Shown: positions 36,585 to 46,510 of the stretch, one piece after another | Layout: each line of letters opens with the position of its first letter | Position numbering within the stretch: the stretch's first letter is position 1 | Assembly: GCA_032718565.1 (NCBI GenBank) | Contig: JAVGVS010000513.1 | Location: 183,028 to 247,027, forward strand | Origin: Distichodus sexfasciatus | Taxonomy: Eukaryota; Chordata; Actinopteri; Characiformes; Distichodontidae | Reading direction: 5' to 3' | DNA: 64,000 bases | Made by a program: the position numbers and the translations under genes | The notes under the pieces: generated by a model | Database searches by the model: none | Told to the model about the DNA's origin: nothing | What the model saw: the letters and a program-made list of their open reading frames with translations, nothing else

Positions 36585-37735
36585 TTTTAGGACACTTAGA
36601 CTTCACACTTCCGTGAAGTCTAACCACTTATCACCTGCATCTAAAAAGCTGAGCTAAAAAAGATCAGACATGTTTTACAGAGTTACTGTGTAACAAAAAA
36701 TCTCTCTCTGCTGGCCACATGAGAAATAATCAAAAAGAATAAAATCTCCAAATGTGTCGCGTTCACCAAGGTTTTTAATTAAACATCAGAAAATATATAA
36801 ATGTATGCTGCTTCTAGTAATTAATAATTATTCATAACTATACATACATAGACACAACTTTTGTAATAATTAAGGAGTCACTTTAAATCTGCATTTTTAA
36901 AATCTTAACGAGGATCAGAATCAAATCTTTGAATCAAATATCGCCCAGTGTGGCCTTTAATAACCTTTCATTTTGATCACTTGCAAAATGTTTTATTTTT
37001 GGAATTTGGAATAAAATGTGGTGAAAAGTAGGCCTACATACATGGCCACATAGTGATACACTGCAAAACCAACTTTGATGTGGTCTTTTTTTTTTTTCTG
37101 AGCTGCAGACACATACATACACACACCAAAAAGAGAGCTTTTTTGTTTCTTCAACTAATTCATCAACAGATTAATGACAAACATTATAAATTTTCATCAT
37201 AAAACAATTCATCCACACGCTCCTAATTTTGGAACGCCGCAAAGCTCTCCACCATGTAGTCCTACCCAGCTCCACAAGCACAGAACTCTGGTCCCTGCAT
37301 AATGTTCTATTCGGTGTAGTCCTTAAAGACAAAAGAGTTGAATTCTTAGTGAATAGTATAATAATGTTTGTAAAACATTTTATCCATAGGATGTGAAGAT
37401 TTGCCAAGTCTCCCTCAGGTTTGGCCTCCTTGAAAATGAGCCTCTCTGTTTAGACAATGTTTAAAGGAAGTTACTAAGTTATACTCATTTCTGGTGGCAA
37501 TAAAGTTGTAATTACCCCTTGAATTTTTCCTCAATTTAATTTATGTTATATATTTCTTCTTCGCTACTCTCTGTGGTTATACTTAACATAATACCAAGTT
37601 ATCTTCTGTGTGTTCTCTTTCTGTATGCTATTTAGATTTGATGAGGAGCTGTGATCTATTGTTGACCAGTTATGTGCTTCTCTGTTATGTTGAGTTTGTT
37701 GTTGTGATGTGTTTTAGTTGTTAAAACAACAACAA

Positions 37736-37736
<1 letters not shown>
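36585..37736. other. Region between the LIM gene start and the GORASP1 promoter
   Basis: AT-rich sequence that should contain the 5' untranslated region and promoter of the minus-strand LIM gene. A partial repeat end (tatcgcccagtgtgg, about 36935-36955) is visible. No convincing coding exon is seen on either strand; the open frames here have no recognisable content. Confidence 0.4.
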
Positions 37737-37789
<53 letters not shown>

Positions 37790-37800
37790 TAAATAAATAA
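37737..37800. repeat. (TAA)n/(TAAA)n microsatellite
   Basis: A continuous run of about 18 'taa' units grading into 'taaa' units. It abuts the CpG-rich GORASP1 promoter block and so sits between the divergent LIM and GORASP1 transcription units. Confidence 0.95.
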
Positions 37801-37839
37801 ATAAATATTTTTTTTTGTTGGGAAAGCCGCTTTCCACGT

Positions 37840-38035
37840 CGTTGCGAATAACGCCAGTCACGTGACGCGGATCCCGGAAGTGTCGCTAGGCTTCCCACAT
37901 CAGCAGTGACGTCAGCGCTGAGACGCCAACTACTTCCTGGTTTATGCGACTCACGCTTCGTAACCCCGCACTCCCATGTCTCGTCACTAGTATATATAGT
38001 ATTTATAGAACAAAAATTAACAAATATTATAAATA
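37840..38035 (+). promoter_or_regulatory. gorasp1: GORASP1 proximal promoter with E-box, ETS and CRE sites
   Basis: Within 60 bases there is a CACGTG E-box (37859-37864, context gtCACGTGac, the form bound by USF and TFE3/TFEB factors). An ETS-type CCGGAAGTG follows at 37874-37882, and then a perfect CRE, TGACGTCA (37907-37914). The GORASP1 ATG follows 122 bases after the CRE. The region is CpG-containing, and no canonical TATA box is clearly positioned. TFE3 is known to drive the Golgi stress response, so the E-box is a plausible functional link; that is inference. Confidence 0.6.
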
Positions 38036-39665
38036 ATGGGTTTAACACAGAGTGTTGGGGTTCCAGACGGGGGCACCTACGGTTATCATGTCCATGGGGT
38101 AAATACAGTTACAGTTATTTTGTTGTTGTTGCCGATTCATGATGATGGACGTTCCAGGATTGTTTACTATTTTAATGAGTTTAAGCCTAGTTTAATTTAA
38201 GAGTATTTTCTCCCCTACACCAGTTGGAAAACCTTGTGCGTAACTTTGGGTATATTTTATAAATAGTTATTTTCCTGCAGCAACTGAGGATTAAGTTATC
38301 TGGTTAAAGCTGGACTGAAAATTTTTATGTCGCATACATAGTAATGCAAGTCTTTAGGACCGAGTTCGGCAGCCACTGTGGATTTGTGCATTTTTGTTCC
38401 CATTTACTTTATTTTGCAAACTCTCTTTTTCAGTGTGACGTTCAGTTTATAATTACAGGGATAGTTTCCCTGCTTCAACTAAGGGTTAAGGGTCTTGCTA
38501 AGGGGCCACGGTGGTGGTGAACATAACCCTTAACCTACGGCTTCTTGGTCTGTATCCGAGTATCCTACCACTAGACCATCACCACCTCACGCTTTACGAC
38601 TTTTATAACTTTAGGAGAATCTGAAAAGATTGGGAAGTTGGATAGTTTCTGAGTGGTCTGTGCAGGTTTCGAATACCATTTATTGTTTGGGAATACAACA
38701 CAAAATGTTTGCATGCCCTTGACCTAATATTTATATCTATAAAACATCCAAAAACTCGTGTGCTTAGAAATAAGTAGCAAATTTTCTTGTGAACACAAAG
38801 TGAATCTGTATGTTGTTTGGATTCTCTCTGATAGATTCAGAGGAACTCCCCTGCAAACAAAGCCGGTTTGGAACCATTTTTTGATTTTATCATATCTATT
38901 GGAAACACTCGACTAGTAAGTTTACAATTGTGTCTTGCATGTTTTCATGTGGAGAAAATGCTTTTGTCTTTTCCTATATATTTATATACAACATAAGAAC
39001 AAAAATATTGGGACACCTGGTCAGTTCACCTTTGCAGATGGGTTTTCTTCCCCCAAATGTTTTCCCCAGAAAAAATGTCTTGGTCTGCTGAAGCATTAAG
39101 ATTTCTCGCCACTGGAACTAACAAACACATCTGTGGCAGTGAATATGAATTAAACTGTGGTTAAAATTGGTGTCTCAATACTTTTATACATATTGAGTCT
39201 TCCATTAGAAAGAAAAGCATGGATTCAATGTTTTGATGATAATCTGCTAATATTCTTCAAAGTTTCTGAAAGCAAATGTTAAATCCCAAACAGAACCAAG
39301 AGAACGATATGCTCAAGAACCTTCTCAAAGCTAACGTGGAGAAGCCGGTGAAGATGGAGGTTTACAACACCAAGAGCCTGAGGGTCCGAGAGCTGCAGGT
39401 TGTTCCCAGCAACATGTGGGGAGGGCAGGGGCTCCTAGGAGCCAGCGTCCGCTTCTGCAGCTTCCAGGGAGCCAATGAACACGTCTGGCACGTTCTCGTG
39501 AGTCTGTCAGCTTCTGTTTCAATTCCGAATTGTCAAACATGTCAAAGAAATTTATAGTCCTTTATTTCTGTTTTTAAGGACGTGGAGGTCAATTCCCCTG
39601 CTGCACTGGCTGGACTTCAGCCGTTCTCAGATTTTATCGTTGGATCAGACCAGGTGTTACAAGAT
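38036..39665 (+). CDS. gorasp1: GORASP1 first GRASP/PDZ domain exons
   Basis: Exons 1-4 give the myristoylation site, GTYGYHVHG, then RNSPANKAGLEPFFDFIISI and GNTRLNQENDMLKNLL, through VRFCSFQGANEHVWHVL and into NSPAALAGLQPFSDFIVGSD. Exon 2 (38835-38915) must be read in the frame IQRNSPANKAG; a competing frame is closed by a stop soon after. Domain 1 mediates trans-oligomerisation in the family. Confidence 0.9.
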
Positions 39666-41193
39666 GTAAGTTACATTGATATGTAGAATTTACACGTTTT
39701 TATCTTCTTTTTACACAATATTTATATCTATGTTTGATTCAGTTACACTTCCATTTAGATTTCTCATAATTGTCTCACACACAAATATTTTTCTCTTTCA
39801 CCAGTCCGAGGATTTCTTCTCCCTGATTGAAGCACATGAAGGGAAGACGCTGAAGCTTCTGGTCTACAACTCGGAGACCAACACGTGTAGAGAGGTTGTA
39901 GTGACTCCTAATGGAGCCTGGGGAGGAGAAGGCAGGTAACAACATCTGGTTAACCCTAATTTACAGTTATCCAGTTCATGTTTAAACTTTGCATTTCGTA
40001 GCAAATCTTGTAATTATTTTTCTTGACATTTCAAAGCCTTGGCTGTGGAATTGGATATGGCTACTTGCATCGAATCCCGGTTCGTTCTGAGAATTCTGTG
40101 TCTAACGCTGAGAGCCATCAACACACTTTACAGACGGAAGAGCCACTTTCCACGGAATTACCAACTCACCCACCGACCACTGAAGTAGGATTGCGGTTAT
40201 TTGAGTGATTTGTACAAGATTCAAACATAATAATGTGGTCGTCATAAATTGGGAGTTTGCTGAGTTACTTGGACTTTTAACTAGTGAGACCGTTCCTGTA
40301 GTAGGAAAATGGAAGTTGCTCTGCATAAGAGTTTCTGCCAAATCCCAAAATTTGAATATAATTTTCAGATTTCATTGGAAAACTCGGGCCGGTTAGAGAG
40401 CGAAGACTCTGGACATTTTGATTTGAGCAATATGCTGCCACCACCTGTCCAAAGAGTGATGGATCCAGGTAGGAGAAATATAGCTATCTGCTACACAGAG
40501 TCCTGTTTACACTTTGAAAAGTTTAAAGACAAACCAGACAAATGCCAAATTAGTTCATTAGCAAATCTAAACATTGGTACGATGCCAATGACTTAAAAAA
40601 AAAAAAGCAATTATCGGCCAATTCTGATATGATTCCGATATCATTGTGCAACCCTAGTTAAAAGATTTACATGGTATACAATATATGATCTAACAATGTA
40701 GAAATTGAAAAAATAGACAAATTTAAAGAAAGTGCAAGCATACAATGTCTATTTTTCCAGTAAAGAAACTTTATATGCATCGTCCAGATTCTAACGTGAT
40801 GAACACCGAGCTACTTGACATGACCGAGAGAACACTTGACCTCTCACTCTCCTCCCTCCCAGTGCCAGAGCGAAGGGAGATGGAAAACCTGGACGTTGGT
40901 GAGCATTTGACGCTGGTTAGAACAGAAAGAGGGTTGAATATTAAAGCAGAGTAAATATTTTTAAATAATTTTCATATTTTCTCTCCACAGAAGATTTAAC
41001 AGACGGTAGGCAGCCTCTGTCCATACCAGAAAACTCTACAGACGGGTTTAAAGAGCAGTTTACAGCAGAACAAGTTCCAGAAGCTTCTCAACCTCAACCA
41101 AACCTACAGAACGTAGAACATGACCAGATGTCAGATCTACTCCTCGACGTCAGCGAACGCTCGGTTGAAGCGGATCCGTCGCTGCTAAATTGA
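38036..41193 (+). CDS. gorasp1: GORASP1 (GRASP65), Golgi reassembly-stacking protein
   Basis: GRASP65 is a peripheral cis-Golgi protein that oligomerises in trans to stack and link cisternae and binds GM130. Coding exons are 38036-38098, 38835-38915, 39294-39497, 39579-39665, 39805-39935, 40037-40184, 40369-40468, 40761-40898 and 40991-41193. All are GT-AG and in phase, giving 384 residues. The start MGLTQSV carries the N-terminal glycine for myristoylation. Two tandem PDZ-like GRASP domains follow (LLKANVEKPVKMEVYN with SNMWGGQGLLG, and SEDFFSLIEAHEGK with GAWGGEGSLGCGIGYGYLHR). After them comes a short Ser/Pro-rich tail with PPPVQRVMDPG, which marks GORASP1 rather than GORASP2. The tail is shorter than in human GRASP65 (about 440 residues). 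Confidence 0.95.
39805..41193 (+). CDS. gorasp1: GORASP1 second PDZ domain end and regulatory tail
   Basis: Exons 5-6 complete the second PDZ-like domain (GWGGEG-type and LGCGIGYGYLHRIP wording), which in the family contacts golgin GM130. Exons 6-9 form a low-complexity tail rich in Ser, Thr, Pro and Glu. This matches the region that mitotic kinases phosphorylate to unlink the Golgi. The tail ends SVEADPSLLN before TGA at 41191-41193. Confidence 0.88.
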
Positions 41194-41551
41194 TCCGTCG
41201 CCACCAGACTCCTCCAAACGTGATTATAATCTGACGTGAAATCTCCAAATTTGATCTTACAAAGTGTTTAAAGGGGAAAAAAGGATGAATCTATTTACTC
41301 AGCTGCTTACAAAGCTTGAAATGGGCGTGAACTCGACGCAGCGGTTTATTGAATTAACAGTGTGCACTACAGAATGTGTAAATTCGTTTTAAGGTTTTAG
41401 TGGCTGCTTTTTATAATATTACATTACGTAGGATATTTAAACAAAAATGGTTAAATATGATCATTTTTTTTTGGGATGCCAAGTGATCTGAGATAATTTA
41501 TGATGTGATGATTAATTCCGTGGATGTTGATGAATGGAAGAATGGCAAGAA

Positions 41552-41557
41552 AATAAA
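41552..41557 (+). terminator. gorasp1: GORASP1 polyadenylation signal
   Basis: A canonical AATAAA lies about 360 bases after the GORASP1 stop, followed by a T-rich stretch, as expected for 3' end processing. Confidence 0.7.
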
Positions 41558-43049
41558 TATTTTTTCATGCTCATTTGTTTTTATTTCTATTTCACATTCC
41601 TTGCTGTTGCTTAACGATTCTATATCTCAAAGTGTAGTATAATACAATTTCAAGACAATATCATATGCTGATTTAACACAAGCACTTCCGTTCATATCAA
41701 ATTGCAGAAAGCAACTAAAACATTACTTAACATGTTTATTCCTGTGCTCAACCAGACGTTTAAACGTCTCGAGTATTAAAAATAGACCTGTTCAGTATAA
41801 AGTGATGCTACAATAACGTATGATCATAGCATTCTAGCCTTGTTGATCATTGAATAGATGTATTGTTAGACCCCTAATTATTAGGTTACAGATTTTGCTG
41901 TTTGTGCTCAATTTTTGTGCTTTGTTTTTCAATCTGTGGACTTAAATTGAAATTCCAAATCTAATCTTTTAACACCATTTTATCCACAAGGATGTATAAG
42001 TTATTAGGGGGATAAAGATGCTTTTGGCACAATAAATTCTGCCAAATAAAACTGACTGGTAAGGATTCTACGGAGCCCTGCAGGGGGCGTGGGTAAAAAA
42101 TTATCTGATGGTTGAAAATAAAAGGATGCACTTTTGCGAGATCCTGCAAGGTTTCATGTTCGGGTCAATGTAGTTGTGGAAGCTACAACAATTAAATGCA
42201 TATTTTTAAAAATACATTTATGCACGTTTTTCGAGTTTTTTACACCCTAAAGGTGTAGCTAACTTGTGAACTGACAACCACCGCAAACAACAATATTTTC
42301 ATATTAATACACAAAAATGTACTGAACTGTGCTTCTTTAGCCAGCTGTTGACTACAAACAGACACTGATATACATGTAACTATTGGTCTACTTTAAAATA
42401 TACACACTGAATCACAAGCCATTTCAGACGTTATGACGTTTTAAACCTTAGCTTTAGCTGGACCTCCTAACATTTTACGGAGAATTTAGACATTCTTTTT
42501 TTTGTCTGTAGAAATTCATAACCCACATCAACCTAAAGCACATGCTGCAAAATCGTCACTAATATTGGCCCCTTGAGGTAGGCCCCTAATAATCCCTCAA
42601 TAATCCCTTTACTTACCGGAGTCATCTCATTGTAGAATCTAGGATAGCAATTGAAAAATGGGTAATGATGTAACGAGACATTGCTTTATTTCTCCTGTGT
42701 GTACAAACAATGTGCAAGGTGAACACACTCCACACTGGTGAATTAGTCTTTACTTTGAGGAAATAAAGCGTACTGGAAGTTTTATCTTCACAGACCAGTT
42801 AAAAGGTTTGGTTAAAGGTTTAAATATTGGCAACCCAGACAGCTGTATGGCAAACTGCATTCCAGAGTTTAGCAGTGGCTAAGTTCGCCCAGACCACCAG
42901 TGATGCAGACGAACTGACACGAGGCATGCAGCGTGTAAGAGGCCACTTCATGCCGCTAATCTCACTGAAGGTCGCAGGCAGATACCGCCGCTCTGAGCTT
43001 TAAAACGTTGACTTTTAAATACTAGTTTTCCTTCTAAAACTGCAAAAAC

Positions 43050-43262
43050 GCCTTTGTATAGTGTACCACAGCTCAGCACACAGTGCACGACAACCAAATG
43101 TAACCTCTGCATTCGACCCATCCGTGAAGCAGCAGTGGGCAGCTGACATGGGCCGAGCCTGGGGCTGGTACCTTGCTCACGAGCACCTCAGTGGTACCTT
43201 TACCAGTCCGGGATTCGAACAGATTCGAATGACCTTCCTGATCACAAGGCGAACGCCCTAAA
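43050..43262 (-). mobile_element. tRNA-headed SINE, reverse orientation
   Basis: Shares with the 53.3 kb copy a long module (acctctgcattYgacccatc, cagtgggcag, ggtaccttgctca, cctttaccag). It ends in the head word gggattcgaac. Intergenic between GORASP1 and the myosin gene. Confidence 0.7.
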
Positions 43263-43619
43263 GAGTCAAAGCACATCTTTCGAGTCCCAAATCCCACGTA
43301 TTCTTAATGGGAGAAAACCAATGGGTTCCTATGGGAAAAATAAACGACGGAAGAAAGGATGAAAAAGACGAGTGGGGGTCATGATGGTTATTGATATGCG
43401 AAGAGTCCCATGCACCCTCGAATCATGACGAGTTTGGTGGCTTTGTGAAGAATACCCGCGGCTGCGTGGTAAAGCGACTCAATTTGAGCTCCATGTTAGT
43501 TTATGGGAGAAAAACGGACAGAAAAATGGACAGAACTTGCGAATGAGTGTGTGTGCATCAAAAAGCACCTCACGCTGCAGTAGGCCACATGTTTTTAGAG
43601 TTGTAACGAAGATTCTAGC

Positions 43620-43800
43620 ACAAGAACTGGACTTTCCCATGGTCCAAGAGGTCATTGGTTCAAGTCCAGCTCTATCCTAACTTCTAGATCTACCACCACT
43701 AGGCCTCTATGAACAAGACCCTTGACCCCAGATTGCCCCGCGGAGATCGTCCCTGAAATTAGGGAATGAACGTCAGTCAGGATAAGTAAATGTAAATGCA
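43620..43800 (+). mobile_element. SINE-like repeat with GGTTCAAGTCC B-box
   Basis: Begins near cccatggtccaagaggtc, has cattGGTTCAAGTCCagc, and ends in aggataagtaaatgtaaatg. The last resembles the decayed ...tggataag...aaatgtaaatg tail of widespread fish SINEs. Confidence 0.55.
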
Positions 43801-45224
43801 GTAAAGGGTGTTGATCCCATATCAACCCGTAACTAAACTAAAAGCTACAACATTCAGCGTTTGTCCTAAAAACATCCCATCAGATATAATAGAGGCTTAT
43901 GCCCTGCCGCTCGGTTGCCCTTTATTTAGCAATTCAAGTTGGAACCACTTGGACGAGCAAATGTTTGTGAACAATAGGATTCACTCGCTGTGTGAAGTGT
44001 GCATGACGAATGCGCTTGTGACCAGCAGCTGCCAAGTCGTCTCTTACGGCCCCTGACTTAATCTACCACATATTTATCTAATGCATACTGGCTCTTTCTC
44101 TCTCGTTTTACCTGTTGCTATATTCGGCTTACGTTGGTTAACTCCAATCCCGTGGGCAGATGCAGAAATAAATGTTGTGAATCATCAGTTCAATTTGCTG
44201 TCCATAAAAGATGATAAAAACAATAAAAGATATAGTCTCGTTCATTTAAGGTTTAAACAAAAATCTCAGGCCGGTTTGGTTTCTGGCCATTATTTGGAGG
44301 GGAAACCTACTAGTTGCGTTTGATTGCTGCGTGATTGCATTTTACCTCATTATTTCTTCTTCTTCTTCTAGGCCAAAATCAGTCCAAATGCTCAAAAATG
44401 GGCAAAACTTCAGTATTTCCTCATTTTCCATTTATCAGATAATATTCTGTAATGTTAGAGAGTTAAAAAATAAATATTGAATATACAGAAAATGCATTAT
44501 TTGTTATTAAATAATTTTATTCTATATCCAGATGGATTCCAAATGGATAAAGAAGTGTTTCCACCTGCACTAACCTTATTCTTCTTCATAAACTAAACCA
44601 TAGCATGTCTCTGCATAATAACAACTCTGAATATGAATATGAATGTGTTGATGTTCACAGTCTTGTGCAGACATTATTTTGGGAAAAATTAAATGGTTGC
44701 TTTTGGTGTGGTGTGCATCGTCCAGCTGGAGCCAAATATTGATGATGTTCAGCGACAATTAGTCAGCTCCTACAGATGCCCTCCTGCAGCTTCCTCTCTG
44801 CTGTGCAATGTCCAATTTCACAGAGTGTTGAAAAATGTCTCTAGTGGGCAGCTAATGTTGGCTTAGTGTCCAGTGCGGTGGAGAACCCTCCAGATAAGCT
44901 GCTGAGAAGTGTCGACACTCCAAATTGCCGCCATATCAACGCACACCCCAGGACGTGGACATTAATGGAAACTAGACGACTTTAAATACACCCTGCTCTC
45001 AGCGCAAAGACAACATCAGAGACCATTGCCATTCGTGGATGCAATGTTCACAAGATATAAGAGTTCTTTCTAACTATGAGCAACTATGGCAGCCACAACA
45101 TTATGACCACCCACCTAATATTACGTAGGTATGCGTCTATGTAATTCCATACACGGCAAACTTTAAGTGAGGGAATATTTGTCATTGTGAACACAGCACA
45201 GCATAGGACAGCACACCGGACACT

Positions 45225-45405
45225 GCACCGGACTAATAAAGGTACCAGTAAGGTACCACCCCCAAGCATTGCTTCCCAGGCGCCGATAGAGATGCCCACT
45301 GGTGCTTCACGGATGGGACAAATGCAGAGTTGACATGAACTTTGTGTTGCGCTGTGGTGTGTTCACAATGACAAATAATCACACACTCACACTCATTTCA
45401 GCAAT
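45225..45405 (+). mobile_element. SINE-family fragment
   Basis: Contains, in sense order, the words ggtaccagtaaggtacc, cacggatgggacaaatgcag and cacaatgacaaataatcac, inverse to the 43.1 and 53.3 kb copies. The tRNA-like head is missing. Confidence 0.55.
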
Positions 45406-46090
45406 GTGAGCTATAGTAGTTCTTCTGTTGGACCAGTAAAAGGGAGCCTTAACTGAGCCCACTTTTGACCAGTAACATCCTTACCCACTCTTGTAGTGAT
45501 CATTACAAATTCTTCCTTGCCAACGTCACTCAAATCCTTACACTTGCCCGTTTTTAATCAACTTCAAGGACAAATATAGCCGCAAGCGGCACTTAGAGGG
45601 GTCCAAGCATGAGTTGCAAAAAGCAGGACAAAAGGGTCAGCACCGGCCATCAGCAGTGTCTGTGGGTAGAACAGTAAAGTGAAATTATATAACGTATAAT
45701 CACATAACTACATTAATCATATCGAGGCATTAGGAGAAAGTAGAAAGTGGTGTACTTCATGTTTGGACCCCTAAAAAGTTCACTCACTGCCTCATACATC
45801 ACTCTCACTGCCAGCTGCCATTCTAATGAAGCAATTGACATTATTCACTTCCACTGTGAGTGGTCATAATGTTATGGCAGAAGATAGGTTTGAATTTTCT
45901 GAGCAACAACTTCTCTGCTGCATCTCCGTCTTTACAAGAGGGAAAAAATACCTTGTGGCATTTGCGCTCGACTTTCATAGCTGAAACCTGTGGAGAGAAA
46001 GTCATTTAAATACGTAAGTTAGTGACAAGCCAAGAGAGAATCACACGGGGGAGTGTGTGTGGGCTATTGTGACACAAAACAGATATGCAG

Positions 46091-46097
46091 CATTCCT
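46091..46097 (+). promoter_or_regulatory. M-CAT element upstream of the myosin gene
   Basis: CATTCCT occurs about 140 bases upstream of a TATA box. M-CAT motifs bind TEAD factors and are well-established activators of cardiac and slow myosin heavy chain promoters, so position and context support function. The sequence match itself is short. Confidence 0.5.
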
Positions 46098-46229
46098 GGC
46101 TATCGGCCCAGACCCTCAAAATGGCACCTCTGAGCACCTACGGCTGATGTGGTGAGTGTGTGTTGGTGTGTGTCGGCTTGGGCATGACCCAAGGGGCAGC
46201 TATGACCTTATAGAGTAGGGTGTGTTTGG

Positions 46230-46236
46230 TATAAAT
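46230..46236 (+). promoter_or_regulatory. TATA box of the myosin gene
   Basis: TATAAAT in the context tttgg-TATAAAT-tac precedes a probable first non-coding exon (start about 46260, donor about 46281 in cctg|gtatta). Sarcomeric myosin heavy chain genes are typically TATA-driven with the ATG in the third exon, which matches the layout here. Confidence 0.55.
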
Positions 46237-46370
46237 TACATCGCTGCTCTGGCATCAGGTCTCAGCACCAGATCCCACCTGGTATTATGAGCTGTTTTCA
46301 GCTGTACAAATTTGTGTAATGTGGACTGATTTGGTGGACGGATTAATACATTTGAACTCTTGTCTTTCAG

Positions 46371-46426
46371 GTTTAAGAACCAACACCTGGAGATTTTACA
46401 AGATCCTGATTCCAGTAAAGCAACAG
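46371..46426 (+). other. Myosin non-coding exon 2
   Basis: Flanked by an acceptor (tgtctttcag) and a donor (caacag|gtacct), with no ATG in frame to the coding exons. In cardiac myosin genes the second exon is untranslated and the next one carries the ATG. The exon beginning at 46504 does so here. Confidence 0.6.
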
Positions 46427-46510
46427 GTACCTCTTGTAAAACTTGCAATACTAAAATTCTTACGAATGTTTCTTGACATCATGTGACGACATAACAATTT
46501 CAGAGCAGCC

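Larger units (their letters stand above)
41600..45960. other. Intergenic region between GORASP1 and the myosin gene
   Basis: About 4.4 kb with no supported gene. It contains a reverse tRNA-headed SINE (43050-43262), a 'tatgggagaaaaacgg' repeat remnant (about 43300-43620), a second SINE-like unit (about 43620-43800) and a stretch at 45090-45880 bounded by inverted copies of the word ggtcataatgtt. The open frames around 43.8-44.3 kb have no recognisable protein content. Confidence 0.5.

Noticed and set aside
43808..44323. Two adjacent open frames of 82 and 80 codons between GORASP1 and the myosin gene
   Set aside because: No recognisable domain, no splice-site support and surrounded by repeats; chance open frames are expected at this length.
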